Shown: positions 47,660 through 58,635, counted from the stretch's first letter. The stretch: 64,000 nt of DNA from Terfezia claveryi (GCA_015179025.1 WHUX01000031.1:124001-188000); one strand, 5' to 3'. Notes: generated by a model not told the origin, from the sequence alone. Translations and numbers: made by a program.

Positions 47660-48190
47660 AACTGGTAGTGCCTTAGGATTCAGGCAGCTATATGATGGAT
47701 GGCAGCAGCTACTGCAATACAAATTGGATTTAATACAGCTGCATTGTCGGGTTTGGCATTTCCCCTTGCACTTTGAGGAATTCTATCATAAACATAAGTC
47801 TAGGTAAAGATTAAATAGAGAATGTGGAAATCAGACTTCGAAAATAAACTGCGAGCAGTATGGTAAGCAACTTCTTGAAGTGTAGTAAATTGCAGAGGCC
47901 ACTCACACTCAGAAATAGAAACATTGTATCCCTTTAGAATTATTGTGTGCATCTAATAAGTCTAGACTCACGAGTGGGGTAATGCCAATCTAATAAGCCA
48001 CATGTATTTAATTTATAAAGCGTGACAATTAGGATGTGGTTTTCGCACAATGAATAATAGAGAGGTCATCAGTGCCATGTCTGTCTTGTCGAGGTATGTG
48101 TACACTGACAATACCACCAATAGCAAAGACATCACCATATTGTGACGAGTTTTAGCAGTGTTTTTTGAACACATTGTACCTGGATTTTAC
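47660..48190 (-). mobile_element. Relic transposon ORF with DRxGTDD segment, copy A
   Basis: On the minus strand it reads pieces of KNTAKTR, IGGIVSVHIPRQDRHGTDD and the start of a KPHP strand across frameshifts. This pattern (strand, P-x-x-DR, T/D) occurs near the C-terminus of several eukaryotic transposon proteins. The segment pairs with 51145-51240 plus 52775-53170, so it was duplicated and the second copy later split by an insertion. Confidence 0.45.
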
Positions 48191-48449
48191 ATTCGCGCAT
48201 GGGTCAGCGTAGTCCGGTTGAATCAGTCGATTCCCAGGCAGGCCATAACAGCTCTCGGCAGCCACCCTAAGAGAGTAAGTAAAATTTCCCGGAAAATGCT
48301 CCATTAAGGGCGCTCTCCAGTCCTATAAGACTAAGAATAATATGACAGGATTATGAGTGGCAGTTTCGTGCGGTGGATGAACAGACAGACGTATGACCAG
48401 TCAAGGGTCACTTCATGTAACGAATACAGGATAATAGCATCCTCTATAT

Positions 48450-49080
48450 ATGCATAACCTACCCCCCGGGCCCAAGTTTGGGACTATGGCGAAAATAGCA
48501 TAACTCTGTAATAGCATGCATAGCATTTTACCAGTCCCAAGTGCTAATAATTTACCCTGCATATCTACAATAGTGGTATCCAAACTTATGAAAATTTGCA
48601 GAGTGCGGAGATTTGTGTGGCGATCTCTACATCTACAATGGATATATCTATCAGTTCAATTGCGATCGAGCCTAGCCTGCTCGAACAACATAGAGTACTG
48701 TAGACCCCAAATCACTCCGCCGTCGAGAGGTTGGTGCAACAGACAGTGAGTGCTTCCAGTTCTTTTCGCATGCACAAGGAACATCCAAAGGCAACACAGC
48801 AGGAGTTGGCACAGTGGCTAATTATTCAATCCACTGTATCTCTTATGCTTTATTTGTCCAGAAGCCATGAAGTGTAGAGCTAATATGAGCGAAGGGATTT
48901 TAAAAAGATTCCGAGTTAGGGGAGGTAGCGGCAGCAGTGGGCGGGGGCAGACGTGATTAATATTACCATATTCACGTGATGCCAAGCAAAACCTCTCTAA
49001 ATGCATAACTCCTCCATTAGCATACGAACCCCGGTCCCGACGTTATGGCTATTATAGAGGTTTGCCTGTAAGAGGAATAT
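48450..49080 (+). repeat. Repeat pair member B (partner 45840-46620)
   Basis: Diverged second copy with the same order of shared strings as 45840-46620, ending in ATTATAGAGGTTTGCCTGTA. Preceded at 48200-48330 by the segment shared with 41801-42010. Confidence 0.6.
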
Positions 49081-49112
49081 GTATGGACGTGAGAATGTAC
49101 ATATGTGCGAAT

Positions 49113-49172
49113 TTTATTTTTGTTTTTACTTTTAATACTCATTACGCCTATGCGGTCCCGTTAGGGGGTACC
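49113..49172 (-). mobile_element. Very short SINE fragment, minus strand
   Basis: 60 bp reading on the minus strand CCCCCTAACGGGACCGCATA and an A/T-rich tail, between 10-bp duplications ATGTGCGAAT (49103-49112, 49173-49182). Confidence 0.8.
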
Positions 49173-49467
49173 AATGTGCGAATGTATGTGTGAACATATG
49201 TGAATATCTATCTACTCTATATGCGGGAAGCTCCATCTTATTATATGCATAAGAAGGCCTACCTCCTAAGCCGTGCGGTGCGGTATGGTGTTTGAGTGAC
49301 AAGTGTGGAGCGAGTGGCTAGTGTGGAGCGAGTGACGACAGTGGAGAGCGTGACGAGTGTGGACCGAGTCATGGCATAAGTGACGAAAGTGATGCACTCG
49401 CCCATTACGTTTCAATATTAAGTACGTATCAACACTTCTCGAACTTCTGCACGACACACACACCGCG

Positions 49468-50801
49468 ATGGCAAATAACCACCCCAGCTATCCACCACTC
49501 CTTCCACGATCAGCTTTGCTCCATCCGCTGCGTCCTCTCCCTCATGAACTTCGCGTAGCCCTCACTCAGCGGCTTCGGCAGCGACGATCCTGTGAGGTAA
49601 CCCGCGGCTTTCTTGCAGCTCTTAATCAAAATCTTCTCCACGCCGCTCCAGCCGATGAACAGCAGCAGATTATGGCGTGGTTGAGGGACCAATCAGAGGA
49701 GGGTCTGACCCAGCTAGCCCAGACTTTCACAGCCGCTATGAGGCAATGTATTGTTGACCCCACCTACTGCTACATGAGAGCCGGGTAACTGACCAGAAAT
49801 CCGTGTGTGTATCTCTAGGGCTAGATGCTGGCAGTCGAACTGCTGCGAGACAACAAGCAGAGACCAGCTCTGAACCACAATCAGCGACCAGCTCTGGATC
49901 ACAATCAACGAGGACTTGGGAACTAGTAAGTGTTCTGGTGGTTCAAGGTTGGGCGTCCCTAACATCGCACTGGTAGGCATTAGCGCGAGATGACAACTCA
50001 TGCGTCCTGACCTGGCGAATCAATCCAGAAGTAGCTCATATTGTACCATTCTCGCTAGGAAGGTTAGGAGGCCTATTGCGGCAAACAATGCCCAACATCG
50101 AAGCGATCCTAAGGGTTTTGGCGGGCCCAAAAGTGGTGCGCAATTTAGAACAATACTTGCTGCAGGGTCATGGTTCACGCAATCAAATCGATCGCGTCGA
50201 AAACTTGATATGCCTATCTCCAGATGCCCACTACTATTTCGGGTCGGGATACATTGTGCTGGAACCTGTTGAGGACCCCTTGGCTGGGATTCAAAGTTCC
50301 ACTGATGTTCTTTCCTCGTACGACGTGCGATTCTCCTGGGTCACAGGGAATCGGCCAGGAACGGGCGTAAGGGTTTGCAACGACTTGCAGGAAGATGCTT
50401 GGGATTTGACGCAAGTGCTAGATCCAGGTGTTCCCATGTCGGATGACTCGGATCCTGAAGTCTCAGGCTTGCACCTCGGCAGACCCACGCTGCGGCGTTC
50501 TAATAGGCGTCGTCTCCCTATTCAAGCGCTGGAAACAGGGTTCATATTCACCCTAACCACGAATGACCCGGTTCATCATCCCCTTCCTCACCCAGACCTG
50601 CTTGTCCTTCATGCTGCCGTCATGCGCGTGTGTAGGGCCGCGGGAATGTCGAAACCGGAGGCTGATGAAGAGTGGGAGTTTCCAGACGAGGTGGACGTCC
50701 AGGCTAGGATTCAAGATCAGTTTCTCACGGAGGATCCATCGGATACTCTGAGATGCTTTCTCGAAGCAGGTGCGGGGTCACCGGACGAATCAGGCATTTA
50801 G
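49468..50801 (+). CDS. HNH_2-type nuclease domain protein, copy 2, apparently intact
   Basis: Proposed exons are 49468-49752, 49797-49925 and 49977-50801 (412 aa). The last intron is firm: 51 nt, CTA|GTAAGT, CCCTAAC branch, GGTAG acceptor, phase 0. The first intron (44 nt, weak donor GTTGAC) is less sure. The helical N-terminal part reads DEQQQIMAWLRDQSEEGL and TQLAQTFTAAMR. The HNH domain begins ARDDNSCVLTW, then PEVAHIVPFSLG (first His), ENLICLSPDAHYYF (Asn and last His) and GYIVLEP, matching the fungal HNH_2 pattern in order. Such domains usually cut DNA or RNA with one metal ion; the role of these fungal proteins is unknown. The C-terminal 150 residues are acidic with an arginine-rich patch (PTLRRSNRRRLP). 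Of three copies in 12 kb only this one lacks breaks. A stop-free frame across all domain parts argues for selection or youth. Confidence 0.75.
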
Positions 50802-51144
50802 GGATTGCCCGAACTGCTATCTGGTTACCGTAATACCTACAGTTGACGAGTTGATAATGCGATTGAGGTGGTCAATAAGGATGCCTTAGTATTGTAAGAA
50901 TTGGCGCAAGAGCGTAAGAAGTTATACTTGATTGCTTGATAATGTTCTGGCCTGCCCGGAATGTGATTATCAAATGTAGTAATTTAATGAAGGTACATGG
51001 GGTATGAAAATACATCAGCGCTGATGAACGTGAATTGTACTTAATGAGATATTACTATGCTCCTGAATGTGTGCTGCCAATTGTTGCGTAGACTCTTCCA
51101 GTTCCCCTACCAAGTGTAATTGCGACTGTGTTTCTTGTTCAATA
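50802..51144. other. 3' flank of HNH copy 2
   Basis: Shares GATTGCTTGATAATGTTCTG and the preceding text with the flank of copy 1 up to about 44135, showing that the duplicated unit extends about 180 bp past the stop. No other gene. Confidence 0.6.
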
Positions 51145-51270
51145 AGAGTATTCAGGCAGCTATGTGATGGGTCGCAGTGGCTACTGCAATGCAAATCGGA
51201 TTGCATTACCGGGTTTGACATTTCCCCCTTACTTGCAGTTCTTCTCTGGCTCCTCATGGCCCCGCCCCTC

Positions 51271-51890
51271 CTTTTTTTTTTTTTTTTTTTCTTTTTTTTT
51301 TTTAAAGGTCTTATACCCGCAATCGACCGGTGGTCATGACGGTGTCCCGAAGCGGGTCCAGCCTCCCGAACCTAAGAAGAAACCAAAGAAATCCGCACAA
51401 CAATAACTTCGTCCTGAGCCTCCGCCCGCCGTCCTCCATCCCTTTTATCTTGGAACGAGATTGGAAAAGAAAGTCTCGACCAGGTCTTCAAACACCTCTT
51501 GATCCCCGTCCCAACCATCGTTCCTTCTCGTTAGCCTGTTCCCAAGAGCTTCACCTTTCTTCCGATCCATCCATTCTCCGGCAGGACATGCCACCTGTTT
51601 CTGGGTCCACCTTGCAGAACATGCACACTGGGTCTACCGTGGGATCTAATATATTTCTCCACACTTGTACCTTGCCTTTCCCAGTTCTGCAATGCACATA
51701 ATTGACCCGTGCTTTCCTATTCCACTTCAATATTCTACCTATCCCTGTTCCTACCACCTTTCGACTTGCCTGTCTTTTCCTATTCCAGGCCTGCCTGACC
51801 ACCTCCCCCCCCACCCCCAGTGATGACTCCCATTCATAGCCTATCTGCTCCTTGTTTCGCCAAACGGTCCGCCTGTTCATTCCCATATAC
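51271..51890 (-). mobile_element. LINE 3' end, minus strand
   Basis: A long T run (51271-51304) marks the A tail. The minus frame ending at 51551 reads EVVRQAWNRKRQASRKVV, GIGRILKWNRKARVNYVHC and CMFCKVDPETGG, a C-terminal zinc-binding segment (CxxC...GG) like those closing fungal LINE ORF2. It interrupts the relic segment matching 47660-48190. The 5' limit is unclear. Confidence 0.6.
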
Positions 51891-52690
51891 CGTATTGATT
51901 CGCAAGTAAGATAGTATCTACTCGGCAGGACAGTACTAGTGTATAATACAGCCTAATTTTGGCCGAGATATCCGAATCGTGTATTAGACAACAAATTTTT
52001 CTGATAGGACTGTAGTATAGTAATGTCTGTCGACGTTGACTGGGCAGCCAGTTTCTTTCACTCCTTGTTCCAATGTCAATTTCGCTGGCATCTCGTGCTG
52101 GACCCAATGCGCAAACAACAAGTTCGAGCAACCTCTGTTTTGCAACTGCAGAAATCTGGCAACACAGAAGATGAAGGTTTCGACCTTGAGGTTTAGGATG
52201 GTGAGAAGGAGGCGGATGGAAGTGGTAATGAGCAGGAGATTATATTACTGAAGAGGAGGCTATTCAATATGCGACGATTATGCTTGGGAGGAGATTGTTG
52301 TAACTAGGTACCAATTATACCGCTATCGGTTGTTCCGGATTTTTTTTTTTTTTTTTTTTTTTTTGGTGGGGAAATTCTTTTATAAGACAGTAAATTCAAG
52401 GCCCTTACGACCGCCCATTTGTATATAAGACAGCATTCTTACTTGCGAATTAATACGGTATCCCAATATGTGCCTTGACCGTACCATTCCTTCCTTCAGT
52501 TTACTCCCATCCGTGTAGAAAATCTGGCAACCGTCGGCTGCTTCATTAATTCTCAAGTGCCTTCTCTCCTAGTTGGAGATTAATTATAGGAATGGTTACC
52601 GCCTGACATGCCACTCCAAAACTACTTTATTCTTCCCTCTACTTCTCCCTCCACCTCCTCTACTTCGAAGATCCTATCCTTGATAACCTT
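51891..52690. other. Unassigned, probably LINE remains
   Basis: A minus frame at 51877-52131 continues the LINE fragment without clear motifs. A T run at 52340-52364 may be another A tail of a minus-strand insertion. No host gene. Confidence 0.35.
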
Positions 52691-52696
52691 CCCCAT

Positions 52697-52762
52697 ATCT
52701 CATGGCCCCTAACAAAACCGCATAGGAGTAAGGATTAAAAATATATTAAAAAAAAAAAAAAA
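52697..52762 (+). mobile_element. Truncated SINE tail
   Basis: CTCATGGCCCCTAACAAAAC, CGCATAGGAGTAAGGA and an A tail. Strong decay of the second hairpin. Confidence 0.7.
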
Positions 52763-52774
52763 TGCAATGCAAGG

Positions 52775-53170
52775 ATTCTATCATAAACATAAGTCTAGGT
52801 AAAGAATTAAATAGAGACTGTAGAAAACAGACTTGATAGTATACGGCGAGAAACTTCTCGAAGTGTAGCATTGTGTAGTGCAATATCAGGCCACTGACAG
52901 AAATAGGGATATCATATTATATCCCTTTAGGATTTGAATTCTGAATATTGGGTGCATCCAATAAGTCTAGACTCACGAGTGGGATAATGCCAATCTAATA
53001 AGCCATAGGTAGTAAAGAGAGCGTGACAAATCAGGATGTGGTTTTCGCACAACGAGACAATAGAGATGTATGTGTTCACTGACAATATCACCAATAGCAA
53101 AGACATGCCGTTTCACCATATTGCGACGTGTTTTAGCAGTGTTTTTTTGAACACATTGTAGTAGGTCTTC
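52775..53170 (-). mobile_element. Relic transposon ORF, copy B
   Basis: The minus frame 53185-52973 reads CVQKNTAKTRRNMVKRH, VFAIGDIVSEHIHLYC and VVRKPHPDLSRSLYYL. Co-linear with 47770-48190 on the same strand. The frame is kept better here, but the DRxGTDD part has been deleted. Confidence 0.5.
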
Positions 53171-53210
53171 ACAGTCTGGTAGCACCTAGTTGTGGCTAGA
53201 TCTATACATC

Positions 53211-53285
53211 TTTTTTTTCCCCTTAAAAACTCATTACTCCGATGCGGTCCCGTTAGGGGGAACCACCCAGATACCCGGGTGGATT
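53211..53285 (-). mobile_element. SINE tail fragment, minus strand
   Basis: T run, then on the minus strand CCACCCGGGTATCTGGGTGG and CCCCCTAACGGGACCGCAT, the complete two-hairpin tail module with compensating-looking changes. Confidence 0.75.
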
Positions 53286-53593
53286 CTAGTCTGATTGCAC
53301 TACCCTCCTCTGTGGGTGGATTCAGGGACAAGGCAAGTTAATTGCCAGGTCTGCCGCTAAGTACATATATGGGATCAAAGCACCAACTAACTGTAAATGA
53401 AACTCGCCAAATAGACCAATGATAGGAAGGCATACTGCGATGGCTAAGCAGTGCGGTATGATAAGCGAGTGACGGCGGTGGAGCGTGTGACAAGTGTGGA
53501 CCGAATCATGGCATGTGATGCACTCGCTCGTTACGTTGTAATATTAAGTACGTATCACCGCCCAACCAACACTTCTCCAACTTCTGCACCGCG

Positions 53594-54765
53594 ATGGCAA
53601 ATGACCACCCCAGCTATCCACACCATTCCTTCCACGATCAGCTTTGCTTCATCCGCTGCGTCCTCTCCCTCATGAACTTCGCGTAGCCCTCACTCAGCGG
53701 CTTCGGCAGAGACGGTCCTGTGAGGTAACCCGCGGTTTTCTTGCAGCGATTAATCAAAATCTTCTCTACGCCTCTCCGACCGATGATTCGCGATGAACAG
53801 CAGCAGATTATGGCCTGGTTGAAGGGTCAATCAGAGGAGGATCTGGCACAGCTGGCCCAGACTTTCACAGCCGCTATGAGGCAATGTATTGTTGACCTCA
53901 GTGACCTCACCTACTACTGCATGAGAGATGGGTAACTGACCAGAAATCTGTGTGTCTAGGGCTAGCTGCTGGCATTCGAACTGCTGTGAGACCACAAGCA
54001 GAGACCAGCTCTGAATCACAATCAACGAGGACTTGGGACCTAGTAAGTGTTCTGGTGGTTCAAGGTTGGGCGTCCCTAACATCGCACTGGTAGGCATTAC
54101 CTAGTGCGAGATAACAGCTCATGCTTGCTGACCTGCCGAGTCCATCCACTCGTTGCTCATATTGTACCACATTCTCTCTAGGCAAACATTGCCCAACATC
54201 GAGGCCTTCCTAAGGGTTTTGGCGGGCCCAACAGTGGTGCGCAATTTAGAACCATACTTGCTGCAGGGTCATGGTTCACGCAATCAAATCGATCGCGCCG
54301 AGAACTTGATATGCCTATCTCCAGATGCCCACTACTATTTCGGGTCAGGATATATTGTGCTGGAACCTGTTGGGGAACCCTTGGCTGGGATTCAAAGTTC
54401 CACTGATGTTCTTTCCTCGTACGATGTGCGATTCTCCTGGGTCACAGGAATCGGTCAGGAACGGGCGTAAGGGGTGGCAACGACTTGCAAGAAGATGCTT
54501 GGGGTCTGACGCAAGTGCTACATCCGGGTGTTCCCATGTCAGAGTACTCGGACCCTGAAGTCTCAGGCTCGGACCTCCACAGATCCACGCGAGGGCGTTC
54601 CAGGAGGCATCGCCTCCCTTGTCCTTGATGCTGCCGTCATGCGCGTGTGTAGGGCCGCGGGAATGTCGGAACCGGAGGCTGACGAAGAGTGGAATTTTCC
54701 AGAAGAGGTGGATCAGTCTACGATCCGAGATCAGTTGCCCCGGAGGACCCATCATATCCCTTGAG
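53594..54765 (+). pseudogene. HNH nuclease family gene, copy 3, dead
   Basis: Collinear with copy 2 but with a frame change near codon 11, a 4-nt gain at the start of the HNH exon, loss of about 20 nt after the first HNH histidine (VAHIVP, then a shift), a further shift near 54448 and a deletion of roughly 100 nt near 54617. Pieces such as ENLICLSPDAHYYFGSGY remain. The 5' flank is shared with copy 2 from about 53440. Cannot encode a working protein. Confidence 0.8.
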
Positions 54766-54779
54766 ACGCTTTCTTGGGA

Positions 54780-55170
54780 GAGTACATTTATAAATATAAG
54801 TAATGAAAAGGTTTTGCACAATATTAATATATTTCTTTATTAAGAGTGGGGTCATGTATGATGACATTTTTCCATATGCTTAATACATAAATTTCAGTTT
54901 GCCCTTACTCTATCTAAATAAAATTAATGTTGAAAAAAGAACTTCTTCGCCGGAAAAGCAAAAGCCGCCTCGTTTTCAACCACAACAGTCTTTAAATCAA
55001 TTTTTTTAGACCATTTTTCATTTTATATATATATATATTTTTTTAAATCCATTGGAGGGGTAAAATCGATAGAGTAAAGGGTAGTCTGGTTTTGTCCCCC
55101 ACTTGGGGGGGGTAGGATGATATGTGTGTATGTAATGCATGCAGCCAAGTGGTACTAGCTACCACAGAAT
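54780..55170. other. AT-rich spacer
   Basis: Contains TA and T runs near 55024-55045, and AGTCTGGTT at 55083-55091. No gene. Confidence 0.5.
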
Positions 55171-55176
55171 CCCCCC

Positions 55177-55990
55177 TTAAAACGTACGCGGGAGGGGGCA
55201 CTGTCCAGTGGAGGGGTAGTGCAACCAGACTAGCACTGTCCTACCTTTTTTCACACACAATATGCAACACCCTGCCAACCAGACAACCAGACTAGTCCTA
55301 TGCCTATTCAATACTTCACCGTCCACAAATTCCCTCAACCGCATTCCGCTAATAGGATTGCGTAGGTAACCAACCTTCTTACCCGTCACCTCCGGGTCTT
55401 TTACCAACTTGTAGACATTCTTGTCAAACACTGTATGAACAATGGACGGCCCCGTCCATCTTGGAGCAAACACCGGAACAAAGCCTTTTGCATCATACCG
55501 AGACTCTCGCTTCCAGACCTTCTGCCCTAACTCGAACTCTTCGATTTCTCCTTTCCCGGCCTTCAACTCTCTCAAGCCTGGTTCCCATCACATAACCACT
55601 GCAATCTCTTAGGTACCAACTCTTTGTGCAATTCGTCTGACACTGGTACGGAAGCCTCTTCTGATAGATCCATTGGCATCTTCAACTCTCTACCGAGGGC
55701 CAACATTAGGCGATAACCCCGTACTCGAGTGTGTCGAGCTTATGTATACTTACCCAAAGGCAGGCATACAGTAGAGCAACCCAGTGAACTGGCGTTTTCG
55801 ACATCTTCTTTGACACTGCTTCCTCATCAGTTATGTCTGCCCCTCCTGCTGCCGCCTTCTTTTCTACTACCTGGAAAACCTCGTCATCCACCTCTATTCC
55901 AACAGCCATCTCTGTAACCTCATTCTCTTGTTCTCCTTGTTCTCCGCATCCACCTTATTTCCTTGTTGAGCCTCCACTACCAATTTCATA
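55177..55990 (-). mobile_element. Ty3/Gypsy integrase C-terminal relic
   Basis: The minus frame ending at 55177 reads EFELGQKVWKRESRYDAKGF, FAPRWTGPSIVHTVFDKNVY, KLVKDPEV and RNPISGMRLREFVDGEV. This is the usual end of a Gypsy integrase (strand, RW-GP, YxL, then the R-L-x-x-F end). Further upstream on the same strand, LGRELKMPMDLSEEASVPVS is followed by a stop after a short stretch. Neither reverse transcriptase nor LTRs were found nearby, so it is a fragment. Confidence 0.7.
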
Positions 55991-56754
55991 AGCATTGATT
56001 TGATAGTACCAACTACCCTCTCGATTTTCGTGGTATTAGCTATCACAGGGGCAAATGCTTTAATAACAAAATTTAATGATATTAAATGTGTAATTTTTCC
56101 ATTCTTTATGGTCCCCCCCCCCCCCCCCCGGGGCGTATGGTTAGATGTAGTGAAAGAAAGGAAAAGGGGGGAAACAAATGTGAAATATTTAGATGTATAA
56201 AATGAAATTCTATTGATTTTATTTAGATCTTAATAAGTTGAAAACTTGAATGGAAAATATATATATTGGATTAGGGGCAAGAACCCCCCTTTATTCTTTT
56301 GTATTTATATAAAAAGTCATACTCTTACTCCAATATGCGAGCATTTGTCAGGATGAATTTATATATATATAAATTGATGGAATGTAGGTACCCTAACTGA
56401 CCACCATACTTATACTTGTATTGGGCCAATTCCTGGAGAGGCCAGCCAAACTAGGAATACCTATTCCTGCGCAGGCAAGAACAGGTGTATGCCTCTCATG
56501 GATCTCTATATCATAACTCGGACACAGGGGCTCTCCTTTGTACCCTTCGCACACCCAAAGTGCTGCCTAGAGACCGGTGCCCGCAAATCTAAGTTACGAT
56601 ACTTAAATTTGTGAATGACAAAGGGACGGGAAAGGATCCATGAAAGGTCAATATATTAAGCGCACTGTACGATGAACCGTACCATACAAGGTTGCGATGC
56701 AGTTCCTATAGCCATTGCCCATTGAAAAAAAAAAGAAAAGGGAAAAAACAATAG
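55991..56754. other. Spacer with homopolymers
   Basis: A C run of about 18 at 56111-56128 and AT-rich sequence. Could hold the promoter or first exon of the next gene; an ATG at about 56669 was not connectable with confidence. Confidence 0.4.
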
Positions 56755-56775
56755 CCATCGCCTAGAAAACACAGC

Positions 56776-58635
56776 GTGGCGAAAACCCTATTAGACAGTG
56801 TCAACTCACTGCTTGAATCCTATATAGGCGCGCTCTATGCTCTATCAGCAGGTTTAACGTGGATTCTCATCAACCAGACTACCATCACAGAACTACAGTA
56901 CCCTGGGGCAGATACCCCAACAACGCAGAAGATGCAACTGCACAAGTATGGTCAAACAAGACATTCAGACTGGCGTTCTGGCAGCCCTCGACCGGGTGAG
57001 GAGCCAGAGCATCCAGCGAGCTGCCTTGGAGAGGATTGTGGTTCCAGACATACTACCTCGAGCCAATCACGAAGTCACACTCGATCTCAATCTCCTTCGC
57101 ATTCCATCTCGATTTCCCGTCCCGTTGAGTACTTTCATCGCCAACGTGGCTATTTCCCAACGTTGACCCCACCACACTCCGCTGAGAGGCCGCTTCATTC
57201 CCTCAACTCGCCAGCCCTTTCGTCGTCCCTGTCCGAGGAGAAACCTCGCATCCTCTTCCGTTCGGTGGATAGAAATAAAAATCTCGCTGGAAATAAGATC
57301 TCTACCGCTCGTTGCCGGGACGACCAGATGCCTTCGCCTCCCCACTCCGCTATTTTAAATGCTCTCCCGGAGACGCTGACAGAAACACTCCCAGGCGCTA
57401 TCCCAACAGGGCCTAAACTAGACCCTCTATTCTCTGCGGATGGTAGGCCACCCCACCCAGGTGGCCCGTGGACACCTATTCAACGGTATCACCTGGAGAA
57501 GCTACTTTCTCATGGGTGTGTGATGAACACGGAGGAAAATGCTCGGGGGGTAGAACAGGTATGGCTAAAGATCAGCCCCGAGGAGGGAGGTGGGTACGGA
57601 TTCGGGTTGACGAAGGAGAGTGTGATGAGGTATATTATGCACCAGAGTGGAAGGTTTAACAGTCAGACTATGAGAAGGAGACGTGGGAGGCAGATGAAGT
57701 GGATGAGATGGGTGTTAGAAAATCGTAGGGTGGCAATGAAGGGTGGTTTCGGGGTGGGGAGCGGGCGTGGTAATGGGCATGGTAGTGGGCTGGAGATACC
57801 TGTAAGGGACAGCCGTGATGACAACTCGGTACTTACAACAGCTGAGGCGCCCAGTCTGCCTCAGTCGACAGATTCGTTACCCCTGACCTCGACTTACCAC
57901 TGGAGCGCGCCCTCTGAACCTCAGTCATTAGAGAAATACGAGACAAGACCATGGTGGCAAGAAAATAACTCTCCAGTACCTGCTATGTCCGTTTTGTCAA
58001 CGGCGCCAACTCCCGGAGTTCAAGAGGTTTTGGAAGCCATTAGAGCTGTTACTGCAAAAAAGGGTAGAGCAACTGGAAACCCCGAGGAAAACTTCCCCTC
58101 TGACTCTCTCACACCACAAAGCAATGAGCCGGGGTCCAGTGAGGTCCCCCCGCTTACAGCACTGGGCATAAACACCTATAACCAGGATCTGAGCATCGTT
58201 TCTAGTCACACCATGGGGCTGCCTTTACCGAGCACAGCTACGGCACACCAATCTGTTTCACTCTCACCGGAAATCACTCACCCCCAATACGCCACCACTC
58301 CCATTCCTGCCCCTGCCACTCCAACACCCTTCTCCTCCGCTGAATCATTACCTTCACAGGCTTGTCCTCCCGCCCAGAATCAAATAAACTCCCGTTCATC
58401 AACCCATCTCCATTTGAAAATCCACGTCACCCGAGGACAGCACCAAGCACTTCTTGACCAGCTTCTCGACATGCCAGGAGATATTATGTTGCATAACCCG
58501 TCTCTTTCTAATGGGCGTGGAGACGGGGAGCAGGTAATCTTTATTCGGGTGGAGGTCCCTAGGGATTATCAGAAATTTATGATGATGGTGGTTGGGAAGA
58601 TGCCGGGAGTGCGTGTGGTTGTGGTAGATGATTGA
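56776..58635 (+). CDS. Long Ser/Pro-rich hypothetical protein, 5' end uncertain
   Basis: The frame is open from 56755 to the stop at 58635 (about 620 codons), far longer than chance. The first in-frame ATG is near codon 53 (MQLHKYGQ). A CACAG acceptor stands just before 56776, so an upstream exon may supply the start. A competing frame at 56948-57166 (MVKQDIQTGVLAALDRVRSQ) looks equally protein-like, so a splice in this part is possible. Central block: GPWTPIQRYHLEKLLSHGCV, FGLTKESVMRYIMHQSGRF and RRRRGRQMKWMRWVLENRR, a helical, basic, possibly nucleic-acid-binding unit. A disordered Ser/Thr/Pro linker follows. The last 75 residues form a strand-rich end (HLHLKIHVTRG ... VIFIRVEVPRDYQKFMMMVV). 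Family not recognised. Confidence 0.6.
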   Translation: MAKTLLDSVNSLLESYIGALYALSAGLTWILINQTTITELQYPGADTPTTQKMQLHKYGQTRHSDWRSGSPRPGEEPEHPASCLGEDCGSRHTTSSQSRSHTRSQSPSHSISISRPVEYFHRQRGYFPTLTPPHSAERPLHSLNSPALSSSLSEEKPRILFRSVDRNKNLAGNKISTARCRDDQMPSPPHSAILNALPETLTETLPGAIPTGPKLDPLFSADGRPPHPGGPWTPIQRYHLEKLLSHGCVMNTEENARGVEQVWLKISPEEGGGYGFGLTKESVMRYIMHQSGRFNSQTMRRRRGRQMKWMRWVLENRRVAMKGGFGVGSGRGNGHGSGLEIPVRDSRDDNSVLTTAEAPSLPQSTDSLPLTSTYHWSAPSEPQSLEKYETRPWWQENNSPVPAMSVLSTAPTPGVQEVLEAIRAVTAKKGRATGNPEENFPSDSLTPQSNEPGSSEVPPLTALGINTYNQDLSIVSSHTMGLPLPSTATAHQSVSLSPEITHPQYATTPIPAPATPTPFSSAESLPSQACPPAQNQINSRSSTHLHLKIHVTRGQHQALLDQLLDMPGDIMLHNPSLSNGRGDGEQVIFIRVEVPRDYQKFMMMVVGKMPGVRVVVVDD

